Notes under the pieces: model-generated | What the model saw: only the letters and a program-made list of their open reading frames with translations | Told to the model about the DNA's origin: nothing | Database searches by the model: none | Program-made: the position numbers and the translations under genes | Source of the DNA: Vibrio vulnificus NBRC 15645 = ATCC 27562 | GTDB taxonomy: Bacteria > Pseudomonadota > Gammaproteobacteria > Enterobacterales > Vibrionaceae | Direction: 5' to 3' | Length of the DNA stretch: 64,000 bases | Assembly (NCBI RefSeq): GCF_002224265.1 | Contig: NZ_CP012881.1 | Span: 682,001-746,000, forward strand | Shown: one piece after another, positions 17,537-26,679 of the stretch | How positions within the stretch are numbered: the first letter of the stretch is position 1 | Layout of the letters: each line of letters begins with the position of its first letter

Positions 17537-18670
17537 ATGAAAAAAATTACTTTTGGCCTATTTTCAACAATTTGGATGACATTCCTCTCTCTAAATGCTC
17601 ATGCCGCATGGTATGAAGCGACGGGAGTTGCCACCATTGTTTCATCTGAAGAAGTGGCAAGAGTTCACGCCTTAGAGGACGCGTTATATAAAGCCGTCAA
17701 CTTTTCTGGGGCAGATATTGGCAGCCTCAGTAATCTTCGCCCATTTCTTGAAGAGAGCCGCACAGAGTATCAATTCACTAACCACGAAGTCCGCTACATC
17801 CTAGTTCAGTCTCAACGATCCAAAGGGAATAAGGTCGAAGTACGTGCCAGAATTGATATTTATCCATCGGCAACAGGTTGCCACGTTAGCCAATATAAAA
17901 AGACCATTTTGGTCGGCAATATTGATGTTGCCTCGCCTCAACAAGCGGTGATGGGGCAAATCTACAAAGTGGGGGATGATTTCAGCCACGTCATTAACCG
18001 ACAGTTTGATCAGGAATCAAGAAGTTTTGTTTCAGTCGGCACCACTGATTACGATATTGATCGACGCAATCCCGAACGTATCAAGATGATTGCCCAAGAC
18101 ACTGGCGCTCAATACATCATCGGTGGTGTCATCACCGACTTAACCGCGACGATCGAATCGAAATTACTTGTAGATGACGTGATCAATCGCCAGTTTGCCC
18201 TCGAAATGCAGGTGTACGATGGCAAAACGGGTAATGAAGTGTATTCAAGAAGCTACCGTGAAGTGGCGAAGTGGCCGTTTGCAAAAACCAGCCAGATTGA
18301 CACTCGCAGTGCGCGCTTCTGGGCTTCAACCTATGGTGAGATGATGCTGCGAGTCAGCCGTAATATCATGTTAGATATGGAATCGGAAGTGTCGTGCAAG
18401 ATCACCCTGCCAGAGGTTGTGGCTGTTTTTGGCAATACCGTCACGATGGATCTTGGCCGAATTCATGGTGTGCGCGAAGGCGACAGGTTGCAACTTTGGC
18501 ACACGGCTTCGTTTATTGATCAGTATGGCTTGCCACGCAACAAAGTTTCTCAAAGCGAAATTACCTTAACGGTTTCTCGAGTTTATGAAAACGAAGCCGA
18601 GTTGACGGTGGATCAACCGAACTTAGCCTCCAGTATCCAGATTGGCGACGTAATGCACAAACCGCTTTAA
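17537..18670 (+). CDS. flgT: Flagellar H-ring periplasmic protein FlgT
   Basis: Periplasmic protein required for H- and T-ring formation and for anchoring MotX/MotY (Vibrio literature). It has 377 residues from the ATG at 17537, the known family length. The frame is open upstream to 17390, but that stretch contains the promoter and lacks a signal peptide. The chosen start gives signal peptide MKKITFGLFSTIWMTFLSLN...AHA, then the N-terminal domain AWYEATGVATIVSSEEVARV. The C-terminus has the VMHKPL ending. Confidence 0.93.
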   Translation: MKKITFGLFSTIWMTFLSLNAHAAWYEATGVATIVSSEEVARVHALEDALYKAVNFSGADIGSLSNLRPFLEESRTEYQFTNHEVRYILVQSQRSKGNKVEVRARIDIYPSATGCHVSQYKKTILVGNIDVASPQQAVMGQIYKVGDDFSHVINRQFDQESRSFVSVGTTDYDIDRRNPERIKMIAQDTGAQYIIGGVITDLTATIESKLLVDDVINRQFALEMQVYDGKTGNEVYSRSYREVAKWPFAKTSQIDTRSARFWASTYGEMMLRVSRNIMLDMESEVSCKITLPEVVAVFGNTVTMDLGRIHGVREGDRLQLWHTASFIDQYGLPRNKVSQSEITLTVSRVYENEAELTVDQPNLASSIQIGDVMHKPL

Positions 18671-18686
18671 TATCAAAAGTTAAGGC

Positions 18687-18714
18687 TTAACATTTGTGTC
18701 CATTTCCGTAAGAT
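18687..18714 (+). promoter_or_regulatory. Putative sigma-70 promoter of tRNA-Arg
   Basis: TTAACA, 16 nt, then TAAGAT ends 9 bp before the mature tRNA 5' end, suggesting a very short leader. It overlaps the region just after the flgT stop. Confidence 0.6.
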
Positions 18715-18723
18715 AACAAGCCT

Positions 18724-18800
18724 GCTCCCATGGCACAGCTGGATAGCGCAGCCCCCTCCTAAGGGGCAGGTCACAGGTTCAAATCCTGTTGGGAGCGCCA
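18724..18800 (+). tRNA. tRNA-Arg (CCT)
   Basis: A 77-nt cloverleaf. The acceptor stem GCTCCCA pairs with TGGGAGC and CCA is encoded. Anticodon stem GCCCC/GGGGC holds loop CTCCTAA, anticodon CCT (reads AGG). The T arm is ACAGG TTCAAAT CCTGT. A terminator follows. Confidence 0.95.
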
Positions 18801-18810
18801 TCTTACTCAA

Positions 18811-18842
18811 GCTAAGCGTCAACGATGCTTAGCTTTTTTTTC
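18811..18842 (+). terminator. Terminator after tRNA-Arg
   Basis: GCTAAGC, a 9-nt loop, GCTTAGC, then a run of eight T: a canonical intrinsic terminator. Confidence 0.9.
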
Positions 18843-18957
18843 GTCAAGTGCTTTCCTATTGTTCAGAAAAAAATGGGCAACTTTTCATTTTGCTACTTTA
18901 ATTATTACTAATATTTCCTTACTCTAACCCATATTAATAAAATTATTAGTTACTGTT

Positions 18958-19464
18958 ATGACTAAGAGCAATCTGATAACTAACACTGGGCATCGTTTCA
19001 TTTCAAAAGGCAAAACTGCCTTTAAAATTCATATCCATACGCCTGACGATAAGGTGCTGCATCGTTCGATTGGATTTGTAAAACTTGGGGAAAAGAAAGC
19101 GCTACAAAAAGCGATTAAAATGCGCAATGAACTGGGAAGAGAGATGTGGGGGAAATTCTGGCGACGCCTAATGAAAGATCCGTACTTAATGACTCGTCTG
19201 CCTCATAGTTTAGAGCCAAAGATCGTGCACAAACCCAACCCTACTCTGGCGGATCCTAACAACCGAGATACCTGCTACATTGCCAAATGGCGTGTGATGA
19301 ATGACAAAGGCGAATACAAATACAAAACCGTCGTTCGTTCCATCAGCAAATACGGCAAACTTGCCGCCTACTCACAGACCAAAAAAGCGCTATTGGAAGC
19401 GCACAAAGAGAATTTAGAGATCCTCACCTTTATGGGCCGATTGAACAGCATTGGTCTCAAATAA
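18958..19464 (+). CDS. Unrecognised 168-residue basic protein with an apparent internal duplication, next to tRNA-Arg
   Basis: No function is assigned. The protein is strongly basic and soluble with no signal peptide. Two segments look like repeats of one beta-beta-helix module. About 20-66 contains FKIHIHTPDDKVLHRSIGF then KKALQKAIKMRNELGREMWG. About 106-160 contains YIAKWRVMNDKGEYKYKTVV then SQTKKALLEAHKENLEILTF. Three strands followed by a helix recall AP2-like DNA-binding domains of phage and mobile proteins, but this is only a resemblance. Similar Vibrio proteins are sometimes labelled iron-citrate binding proteins, which the sequence does not support. It lies between tRNA-Arg and gltX with an AT-rich leader. 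Confidence 0.75.
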   Translation: MTKSNLITNTGHRFISKGKTAFKIHIHTPDDKVLHRSIGFVKLGEKKALQKAIKMRNELGREMWGKFWRRLMKDPYLMTRLPHSLEPKIVHKPNPTLADPNNRDTCYIAKWRVMNDKGEYKYKTVVRSISKYGKLAAYSQTKKALLEAHKENLEILTFMGRLNSIGLK

Positions 19465-19496
19465 CGCGTGCTCTTTTTCACACTCAAACAAAGTCC

Positions 19497-19528
19497 AAAA
19501 AAAAACCGCAGCACTGAGCTGCGGTTTT
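19497..19528. terminator. Bidirectional terminator between the 18958 gene and gltX
   Basis: AAAACCGCAGC and GCTGCGGTTTT pair over 11 bp with a 5-nt loop. On the minus strand about nine T follow (gltX); on the plus strand TTTTATTATT follows. Confidence 0.9.
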
Positions 19529-19546
19529 ATTATTCTCGCTGGCCAA

Positions 19547-20971
19547 TTATGCGTTTGCTTCACGCTCTGCAATAAACGCCAACGCCATCTTAATACGCGC
19601 AACAACACGCTCTTTACCGATGAGCTGCATCACTGCATCTACAGAAGGAGACTGACCACCACCAGTAACAGCAACACGCAGAGGCATACCGATTTTGCCC
19701 ATACCGATTTCAAGCTCAGTACACACATCGGCAATCACTTGGTGTAGGTTTTCTGTTGTCCACTCAGTAAGGGCTTCCACTTTAGCCAGAGCGACTTCTA
19801 GCGGCTGCTTCGCCACACCACGTAGGTGTTTTTTCGCTGCATCAGCATCAAATGCGTCAAAATCTTGGTAGAAGTAACCAATTTGATCGGCCAACTCAAC
19901 CAACGTATTGCAACGCTCGCCAACCAGTTTGATCACGTCAGTGATGGCTGGACCATTTTCGGTCTTGATACCCTTCTGATCTAAATGCCACTGAAGATGT
20001 TCAGCTACGTATTCAGGATCCGATGTTTTGATGTAGTGGTTATTCAACCATAGCAGCTTGTCGGTATTAAACGCAGACGCTGACTTTGAGATAGCATTCA
20101 AGCTAAATAGGTTGATCATCTCTTCTTGAGAGAAAATTTCTTGGTCCCCGTGAGACCAACCAAGGCGCACGAGGTAGTTGTTCAATGCCACTGGCAAGTA
20201 ACCCATATCGCGGTATTGCATCACTGACACCGCACCATGACGCTTAGACAGTTTCGCACCGTCATCACCTAGGATCATGGCACAATGCGCAAACGTAGGA
20301 ACTGGCGCACCTAGTGCTTCATAGATGTTGATTTGACGAGGCGTGTTGTTGATATGGTCTTCGCCACGGATAACGTGCGTAATGCCCATATCCCAATCGT
20401 CAACCACCACACAGAAGTTGTAGGTTGGTGAACCATCGGTACGACGGATGATGAGATCATCCATTTGGCTGTTGCTGATTTCGATACGACCACGGATTTG
20501 ATCTTCGAATACAACGCTACCCTCTTTCGGGTTACGGAAACGAATCACGCATGGATCGCCATCTTTTGCCGCTTCATTTGCCGCTTTGATTTTTGGATGC
20601 TCAGCATCGTAGCGAGGCATTTCTTTGTTGGCTTCTTGCTCTGCACGAACTTCATCAAGCAGCTCTTTTGATGCGTAACATTTGTACGCTTTATCTTCCG
20701 CAAGCAGCTTATCAACCATCTCGTTGTAACGATCAAAACGCTGAGTTTGGAAATAAGGACCTTCGTTCCATTCCAAACCTAGCCACTGCATACCTTCAAT
20801 AATGGCATCTACCGCTTCCTGAGAGTTGCGCTCTAGGTCCGTATCTTCAATACGTAGAACGAACTCACCACCTTGGCTTTTCGCGTATAACCAAGAGTAA
20901 AGTGCTGTACGAGCACCACCAACGTGTAGGTAGCCAGTTGGGCTAGGAGCAAAACGAGTTTTAACCGTCAT
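19547..20971 (-). CDS. gltX: Glutamyl-tRNA synthetase
   Basis: Class I aminoacyl-tRNA synthetase that charges tRNA-Glu. It has 474 residues. The HIGH-type motif is in [20 protein letters not shown] (about 6-25), and the KMSKS-type motif AKLSKRHG is at about 240. Residues CYAS/C... in the zinc-binding region are less clear and were not used. It is a single-gene unit with a terminator downstream. Confidence 0.98.
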   Translation of the reverse strand: MTVKTRFAPSPTGYLHVGGARTALYSWLYAKSQGGEFVLRIEDTDLERNSQEAVDAIIEGMQWLGLEWNEGPYFQTQRFDRYNEMVDKLLAEDKAYKCYASKELLDEVRAEQEANKEMPRYDAEHPKIKAANEAAKDGDPCVIRFRNPKEGSVVFEDQIRGRIEISNSQMDDLIIRRTDGSPTYNFCVVVDDWDMGITHVIRGEDHINNTPRQINIYEALGAPVPTFAHCAMILGDDGAKLSKRHGAVSVMQYRDMGYLPVALNNYLVRLGWSHGDQEIFSQEEMINLFSLNAISKSASAFNTDKLLWLNNHYIKTSDPEYVAEHLQWHLDQKGIKTENGPAITDVIKLVGERCNTLVELADQIGYFYQDFDAFDADAAKKHLRGVAKQPLEVALAKVEALTEWTTENLHQVIADVCTELEIGMGKIGMPLRVAVTGGGQSPSVDAVMQLIGKERVVARIKMALAFIAEREANA

Positions 20972-21104
20972 CAGAATTCCTTAGGGATAAAATACAGCCT
21001 CTATTTCAAGCACTGCGAGTTCAAGGACAAAAGTGGCGACATTTTACCATCGTCGAACGAATCTACAACCAGAGAAAATCGCTCAGGCTATCCCAAAAAC
21101 ACAT

Positions 21105-21132
21105 ACCCTCAATGCGTTTATCACATTGAGGG
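21105..21132 (-). terminator. Stem-loop after the DUF2057 gene
   Basis: ACCCTCAATG and CATTGAGGGT form a 10-bp stem with an 8-nt loop. On the minus strand ATGTGTTTTTG follows. It is a probable terminator of moderate strength. Confidence 0.6.
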
Positions 21133-21175
21133 TGGAATTCGATTTTTCGCTTATTAAACGAAGGAAAGAAGAAAA

Positions 21176-21766
21176 CTATTTTAAGTTTTGCATTGCCCAT
21201 TGCATAAAGGCTTGCTGCTCTTGTCGAGTCATTTCTTTAAATGCAGTTTTAAGATCCATTGCTTTTGGATCGTGATTAACGAGTGGTGCGCTGTCCGCCT
21301 TTTGTGCTTTCTGCGCGTTGTAATCTGCGACTTCTCGTTCGTAATCACGAAATCCTTGCAGGCCACCTTTATAGAGTTGAACCATAGTAAATGCGACCGG
21401 ATTTCCTTGAGCATCCGTCAAATGTACTGTTGGGTTGTTTTCAAATTTTTTCGCGTCGTCAATCGTACGGAACTTACCATACTCTAGTGTCAGCGCTTGT
21501 TCTGGCTTGGCGACAAACTCAAGCAACAATGGTTGTGAATCAAATTTGCGGCGTTTGCCATCTTCAAAAACAATTTGTCCAATCGTCACCGCAATCTGAT
21601 TGTGGCCCGGTTTTAATTCGATGCGATTGCCATTATGCACTTCTTGAAGCGTCACGCCTTCACCATTGACGATTTGTGGCGTAATTTCCTTCTGCAGCGT
21701 CAGGTTGGCAGCGAACAGTGAGCTGCTAAATAGTGCTAACGCACTCATAATCATCATTTTTTTCAT
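21176..21766 (-). CDS. DUF2057 (YccT/UPF0319) family secreted protein
   Basis: It has 196 residues with signal peptide MKKMMIMSALALFSSSLFAA. The family core is VHNGNRIELKPGHNQIAVTI and RKFDSQPLLLEF. A C-terminal extension (VADYNAQKAQKADSAPLVNH...) ends in TRQEQQAFMQWAMQNLK. The biochemical role is unknown; the family is periplasmic. It is a single gene between gltX and chiP, preceded by chiP's terminator. Confidence 0.8.
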   Translation of the reverse strand: MKKMMIMSALALFSSSLFAANLTLQKEITPQIVNGEGVTLQEVHNGNRIELKPGHNQIAVTIGQIVFEDGKRRKFDSQPLLLEFVAKPEQALTLEYGKFRTIDDAKKFENNPTVHLTDAQGNPVAFTMVQLYKGGLQGFRDYEREVADYNAQKAQKADSAPLVNHDPKAMDLKTAFKEMTRQEQQAFMQWAMQNLK

Positions 21767-21788
21767 ATTTCAGTTCCACTTATCAACG

Positions 21789-21813
21789 AAGAAAGGGCGT
21801 TGCCGCCCTTTCT
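21789..21813 (-). terminator. Terminator after chiP
   Basis: The pair AAGAAAGGGCG / CGCCCTTTCTT forms a strong stem. On the minus strand the tail is T-rich (TTTCTTCGTT). Confidence 0.8.
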
Positions 21814-21827
21814 TGATTTCTAACGAG

Positions 21828-22946
21828 TTAGAAGTAGTATTCAACACCCACTGAGAACTCAGTGTAATCTGCTGACTTCCAGCGAGCACCTGAACCATCA
21901 AGTGCTTCTGCGCCGTCACCAAAGTCTAGCGTACGAGCACGAGCGTACAGTACTGCAGATGGGTCAACAAAGTACATAACTTGTGCAGAAATTACGTTGT
22001 CATCTGTGTTGTTGATTGTTTTGCCGTTACGCTCTAGCTCAAAGTTAGCCGCGTAGCCCAATTTGTACTGCCAGTCACCCGTGGTGTACATCAAGCCAGC
22101 AGTCATTGCATTTTGCTTTTCGTCAACACCGTTGTTCGCATTCGCTTCCATCATCTTGTATTGAGCAAAGAAAGAAATGCCGTTTTCAAACCAACCTTGA
22201 ACGCCCACGAGGTAAGTATCGTTGTCCCAAGTTTGACCTTCAGCAACGATATTGCGGTTACCTTCGTACGCTGCGTCTAACTGGATTGGACCAATTTTGT
22301 AGTGTGCCGCTAAGCCAGCCCAGAAATCGTCGCCTTCACCAAGACCAGCTTTGTCACCAGCACCAGCTGCCACATCGAGAGAGAATGCTTCGCCGTACAT
22401 TGGAGAATCCCAACGAATAGTGTTCGATTGACGATCTTGGTACTTAGCACCACCGATAGCACCACCCCAGTCATATACATCACCTAGACCTGGGTTCGAT
22501 CCTGGCCAGTCAACCAACTCGTAAAGTGGAGTCAATACGCGACCAACACGAACTTGACCCATTGATTCGCCTTCAAAACCAACGAATGTATCGCGCTCAC
22601 CAAGGCCAGCACCTTCACCGCCAAAGCTTGGGTCTACGTAGCCACCTTCAATTTGCCAAATGAACGTTGGGCCGAAGTTAGCAAAGTTCTTCTTACCGCG
22701 GAAACCAATGCGCGATTCGTTGTTGAACTGCATGCCACCTAGGTTGTCATCTGTTTTTGCGTCACCAGAATCGTAATCGCGGTAAGCGGCCTGCATCGCA
22801 ATTACACCGTATACTTCGTATGCAAAAGAGTCTTTAGTTAAATAGTTTTTTGCTGCATCGCTGTTCGCACCATCTGCAAATGCTGCACCACTGAACATTA
22901 GGCCAGTCACTGCTGTTGCTAATAAGCTTTTCTTTAGGTAAGACAT
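21828..22946 (-). CDS. chiP: Chitoporin ChiP, outer-membrane chitooligosaccharide channel
   Basis: Trimeric-type outer-membrane porin for uptake of chitooligosaccharides. It has 372 residues: a 24-residue signal peptide (MSYLKKSLLATAVTGLMFSG AAFA), then a mature protein starting DGANSDAAKNYLTKDSFAYE, as in the Vibrio harveyi chitoporin. By that numbering the key sugar-stacking residue Trp136 is present (GDVYDWGGAIGG). The short N-terminal segment that plugs the pore in V. harveyi ChiP is conserved. The C-terminus SVGVEYYF ends in the phenylalanine that outer-membrane beta-barrels need for assembly. It shares an upstream motif with the chitobiase gene about 6 kb away. Confidence 0.92.
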   Translation of the reverse strand: MSYLKKSLLATAVTGLMFSGAAFADGANSDAAKNYLTKDSFAYEVYGVIAMQAAYRDYDSGDAKTDDNLGGMQFNNESRIGFRGKKNFANFGPTFIWQIEGGYVDPSFGGEGAGLGERDTFVGFEGESMGQVRVGRVLTPLYELVDWPGSNPGLGDVYDWGGAIGGAKYQDRQSNTIRWDSPMYGEAFSLDVAAGAGDKAGLGEGDDFWAGLAAHYKIGPIQLDAAYEGNRNIVAEGQTWDNDTYLVGVQGWFENGISFFAQYKMMEANANNGVDEKQNAMTAGLMYTTGDWQYKLGYAANFELERNGKTINNTDDNVISAQVMYFVDPSAVLYARARTLDFGDGAEALDGSGARWKSADYTEFSVGVEYYF

Positions 22947-23217
22947 GTTTAACCCCTATATCTTTTTAGTTTTCCTTGGCTTGCTTACTTCCCTAGGACA
23001 TAGAACCAAGCTCACCAGTCATGTTTGGACGGGGCAAATATCTCAGACTTTTTTTTCTTTAAAAAATGGCGACACCAACAACCTGAGCCACTTCAAAGTC
23101 AACCAATAAAAAATAATATAAAAACACTAAAAACAACCACTTAACCGCAAACAAAAAATATAAAAAACGTCAAATTTAGCTTTTCATAGCAACATGGCGG
23201 CAAATATGTTGCCGTAT

Positions 23218-23233
23218 CGTGAAGCGACTCACG
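23218..23233. promoter_or_regulatory. Putative CRP site upstream of chiP
   Basis: CGTGAAGCGACTCACG has GTGA-N6-TCAC, the core of the CRP consensus TGTGA-N6-TCACA. Catabolite control of chitin genes in vibrios is known; use of this particular site is inference. Confidence 0.55.
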
Positions 23234-23254
23234 CAACTTTTAGCTCAATTAACG
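23232..23254. promoter_or_regulatory. Motif shared by the chiP and chb upstream regions (copy 1)
   Basis: CGCA then ACTTTTAGCTC, two variable bases, then TTAACG. The second copy is at 29668-29688. 20 of about 22 positions agree, both in the same orientation relative to their minus-strand target genes. It is a candidate activator site, for example for ChiS; the identity is inference. Confidence 0.55.
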
Positions 23255-23362
23255 GAACTTTATATTTCCAAAGAAAAAAGATTGAAGTGCCTCGCAAGGA
23301 AATAAGGCTAAACATCGGTACGGCAAAGCCATTTTGACGTAATTGATTGCACGAACCAATGC

Positions 23363-23393
23363 TTGACCTTCCCCCGGCGGCAAGGTTTATCGT
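23363..23393 (+). promoter_or_regulatory. CueR-type promoter of copA
   Basis: TTGACC is followed by the dyad ACCTT...AAGGT (23366-23386) within an overlong spacer of 18-19 bp and a -10 near TTATCG. This is the layout of MerR-family copper promoters controlled by CueR, directly upstream of copA. Confidence 0.85.
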
Positions 23394-23425
23394 TATTACC
23401 ACATTATTTCGTGGGAGATAAAAAG

Positions 23426-26158
23426 ATGAACCAATTTACCCTTGCGCTCTCTGGCCTCAACTGCATGGGTTGTGCTCGTAAGGTCGAGAAAGCACTGCAT
23501 GCCGATCACAGTGTCACGATTCAAGCGCTTTCTCCCAACGAAATCAGCTTAGAGACCCCGTCCACTCTGGCCGAGATTGCTGAAACGATAGAAAAGTTGG
23601 GTTACCGTGCAGGCAATGAGTTCAACTTTGATCTTGAAGGACTTAACTGTGGTCGCTGCGTGAGTAAAGTGAACGCATTGCTCGGTGAGCACAGCGAGGT
23701 GATTCGCTTCACCGCAAGTAAAACAGAACTTACAATCACCACCAGCTTGAATGAGCAAGAGGTGATCACCCTCATCGCGACGCTTGGATACCAGGCACGT
23801 CTACACACCGCAGGTGAAGAGGCCGCTCAAAACGTCGAATCGCTTACCACACCATCCCCTGTTTTGTCTGATTCAACACCTTTAGACACTACTTTAGCTA
23901 CCGCTTCAACAGCGCCTTCAACCGAAACAATCAACCTATTGATTCAGGGCATGACCTGTGCGAGCTGTGTTTCTTCCGTTGAAAAAGCGATGTTGGCTGT
24001 CAGTGGTGTGAATAAAGCGCAAGTTAACCTTGCCGAACAAAGCGCAATTATTTTTGCAGAGAGTAATGAGGCAAACTTGATAGAGGCAGTGATCTCTTCT
24101 GTCAAACAAGCCGGTTATCAAGCTGAAGTGGTACTAGACGCAGAACTCACTCAACAAAAACAGGCTGAGCAACTGGCTCAAGCACAACGAAAACACAAAG
24201 CCAGTGCCTTCGCAGGAATAGCCCTTGGTGCACCACTCATGTTGTGGGGTGTATTGGGTGGCAGCATGAGTATCGCAAACACTCAAGATCAGATCGCATG
24301 GGGGGTGGTCGGCTTAGTCTGCCTATTGTTGCTTGCTACCGCGGGAAGAAGCTTCTTTACCAATGCGTGGTTAGCACTCACTCACAAACGCGCCACTATG
24401 GATACATTGGTTGCATTGGGAACGGGTGCCGCGTGGCTCTTTTCGATGTTAGTGGTGATTTTCCCGACTTGGTTCCCAATGGAATCGCGCCACGTTTATT
24501 TTGAAGCCAGTGCGATGATTGTCGGCTTGATTTCACTGGGACACTATATCGAAGCAAAAGCCAAAGCGCGCACAACCCAATCGCTGCAATCGCTGATCAA
24601 CCTTCAGCCTCAAACCGCAAGTTTGATCACCGACCAAGGTGAGCAAACCATCGCCGTTAAACAGATTCAATTGGGGATGAAGCTGCGCATCAAGCCGGGA
24701 GAAAAAATCCCCGTTGATGGTTTGGTGATTTCTGGCGAGTCGTATCTCGACGAATCCATGCTCACAGGTGAACCCGTTCCGGTTTTCAAACAAGCGCAAG
24801 ATAACGTTTCTGCTGGCACCCTAAATAATGACGGCAGCTTAATGATTCAAGCAACTGGGATCGGCGCTGATACCATGCTGGCTCGTATTATCCGTATGGT
24901 GCGTCAGGCGCAAAGCAGTAAACCCGCTATCGCCAAACTGGCGGATCAGATTTCATCGGTCTTCGTGCCTGTTGTCGTGGCCATTGCCCTTTTCTCTGCG
25001 GCAATTTGGTTTTTCGTTGGCCCAGAGCCAAAAGCCAGTTACATGTTGGTGGTCACGACTACCGTACTGATCATCGCCTGCCCCTGCGCACTGGGCCTTG
25101 CCACCCCGTTGTCAGTGACGGTGGGGGTTGGCAAAGCCGCAGAAATGGGCATTTTGATCCGAGATGCGGATGTTCTGCAATCTGCCAGCAAAATTGACAC
25201 AGTGGTATTCGACAAAACAGGCACTTTGACCCAAGGAGCTCCTAAAGTTCAAGCGCTCTATGCCTTTGACCACGATCAGCAGCATTTACGTTCACTGCTG
25301 TTGAGTGCGGAACAGCAATCAGAGCATCCACTCGCCAAAGCAATTGTGGCAGACGCCCAGCAACACAAAGCACCTGTGCTTGAGGTGAGCCAGTTTGAAA
25401 ATATGCGAGGCAAAGGAGTTCGCGCGGTCATTGCGGGGGATGAGCTGTTGGTGGTGTCATTAAATCACTTACAAGCGCAACAATTTGATTTGAGCGCCGC
25501 CACTGTGGCGATTGACGAATGTGCACAAAACGCTTGGACGCCAGTTGCTGCCGTGCTTAAGCAGCGTTTAATCGGCATGATCGCCATTTCAGACCCAATC
25601 AAAGGCGATTCTAAGCAAGCTATCCAAGCCTTGAAGAAAGAAGGCATCCACACCGTTATGCTAACGGGTGACAACCAAAGCGTGGCCAATGCCATTGCTC
25701 AAGAGCTGGGTATCGATGAAGTCATCGCGCAAGTGCTGCCCGATGAGAAAGCAAGCCATATCGGACGCCTTCAATCACAAGGTCGCAAAGTGGCGATGGT
25801 CGGTGACGGTATTAATGACGCGCCAGCGTTAGCCTTGGCTGATATTGGCATTGCGATGGGCAGTGGCAGTGATGTCGCGATTGAAAGCGCGCAGATGACG
25901 CTGCTCAACTCGTCACCACTTGCCGTTCTCAACGCCATTGAACTCTCCAAAGCGACGGTGAAAAACATGAAGCAAAATCTCTTTGGCGCCTTTATTTACA
26001 ACTCTTTGGGTATTCCTGTAGCAGCTGGCGTACTGTATCCTGTGTCAGGTTTTCTTTTGAGTCCTGTGGTGGCTGGCGCAGCCATGGCACTCTCTTCCAT
26101 TACCGTGGTCAGCAACGCCAATCGACTACGCTTATTTAAAACGACAACACGCTCTTAG
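23426..26158 (+). CDS. copA: Copper-exporting P1B-type ATPase CopA
   Basis: Inner-membrane Cu(I) efflux pump. It has 910 residues from the ATG at 23426, which has a GGGAG ribosome binding site; the frame stays open upstream through the promoter, so earlier starts are rejected. Three N-terminal heavy-metal domains carry CxxC pairs: Cys13/Cys16, Cys75/Cys78 and GMTCASC at about 177. Downstream come TGEPVP, the membrane metal site [11 protein letters not shown], the phosphorylation motif DKTGT, SEHPLA, and the hinge [12 protein letters not shown]. It is an operon with copG, 8 bp downstream. Confidence 0.96.
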   Translation: MNQFTLALSGLNCMGCARKVEKALHADHSVTIQALSPNEISLETPSTLAEIAETIEKLGYRAGNEFNFDLEGLNCGRCVSKVNALLGEHSEVIRFTASKTELTITTSLNEQEVITLIATLGYQARLHTAGEEAAQNVESLTTPSPVLSDSTPLDTTLATASTAPSTETINLLIQGMTCASCVSSVEKAMLAVSGVNKAQVNLAEQSAIIFAESNEANLIEAVISSVKQAGYQAEVVLDAELTQQKQAEQLAQAQRKHKASAFAGIALGAPLMLWGVLGGSMSIANTQDQIAWGVVGLVCLLLLATAGRSFFTNAWLALTHKRATMDTLVALGTGAAWLFSMLVVIFPTWFPMESRHVYFEASAMIVGLISLGHYIEAKAKARTTQSLQSLINLQPQTASLITDQGEQTIAVKQIQLGMKLRIKPGEKIPVDGLVISGESYLDESMLTGEPVPVFKQAQDNVSAGTLNNDGSLMIQATGIGADTMLARIIRMVRQAQSSKPAIAKLADQISSVFVPVVVAIALFSAAIWFFVGPEPKASYMLVVTTTVLIIACPCALGLATPLSVTVGVGKAAEMGILIRDADVLQSASKIDTVVFDKTGTLTQGAPKVQALYAFDHDQQHLRSLLLSAEQQSEHPLAKAIVADAQQHKAPVLEVSQFENMRGKGVRAVIAGDELLVVSLNHLQAQQFDLSAATVAIDECAQNAWTPVAAVLKQRLIGMIAISDPIKGDSKQAIQALKKEGIHTVMLTGDNQSVANAIAQELGIDEVIAQVLPDEKASHIGRLQSQGRKVAMVGDGINDAPALALADIGIAMGSGSDVAIESAQMTLLNSSPLAVLNAIELSKATVKNMKQNLFGAFIYNSLGIPVAAGVLYPVSGFLLSPVVAGAAMALSSITVVSNANRLRLFKTTTRS

Positions 26159-26166
26159 GGGTCACT

Positions 26167-26616
26167 ATGAAACTAAAAACACTTACTCTTATGCTGCTGG
26201 CAGGTATGTCAGCAAACGTTTTGGCAGCGGACGTCATCAACCATAAATCACCTTACTGTGGATGCTGCGGTGATTGGACTAAACACATGGAAGAGGCAGG
26301 TTTCACCGTAAAAGAAGAGCTTCACGATGATATGAACAGCGTTAAGCAGAAGCTAGGATTGAAGAACGAGCAACTCTATTCATGCCATACTGCGGAAATT
26401 GAAGGCTACGTATTTGAGGGGCATATTCCGGCTGACGATATCAAAGCCTTTTTAGAAAACCCACCTCGCAACGCGAAAGGCCTTGCGGTTCCGGGTATGC
26501 CAATGGGCTCTCCGGGCATGGAATACGGCGACAAAAAAGACAGCTACTCTGTGTATGCCTTTAACGAACAAGGTCAAGTGTTTGAGTATCGCCGCCATGA
26601 AGGCAATCAAAAATAG
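26167..26616 (+). CDS. copG: Periplasmic copper-binding DUF411 protein, CopG type
   Basis: It has 149 residues with signal peptide MKLKTLTLMLLAGMSANVLA. The DUF411 core starts with a vicinal cysteine motif, SPYCGCCGDW, and carries a further Cys in QLYSCHTAEI plus Met-rich VPGMPMGSPGME, all plausible Cu(I) ligands. It lies 8 bp after copA in the CueR-controlled unit. The proposed role is periplasmic copper handling or redox, complementing export by CopA. Confidence 0.85.
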   Translation: MKLKTLTLMLLAGMSANVLAADVINHKSPYCGCCGDWTKHMEEAGFTVKEELHDDMNSVKQKLGLKNEQLYSCHTAEIEGYVFEGHIPADDIKAFLENPPRNAKGLAVPGMPMGSPGMEYGDKKDSYSVYAFNEQGQVFEYRRHEGNQK

Positions 26617-26634
26617 CGATTGAACAATAAAGAG

Positions 26635-26660
26635 AAAAACCCAGCTGAGCTGGGTTTTTC
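26635..26660. terminator. Bidirectional terminator between copG and chb
   Basis: AAAAACCCAGC and GCTGGGTTTTT form an 11-bp stem with a 3-nt loop and T tails on both strands. Confidence 0.9.
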
Positions 26661-26679
26661 TTTCTGTTCGCGCTAAGAA

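Larger units (their letters stand above)
22947..23362. promoter_or_regulatory. AT-rich regulatory region of chiP
   Basis: No gene is visible. It contains long A/T stretches, an inverted repeat GCAACAT-N10-ATGTTGC (23189-23212), a CRP-like site (23218-23233) and the motif shared with chb (23232-23254). All lie 240-310 bp upstream of the chiP start codon, which implies a long leader or looping. Confidence 0.5.
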
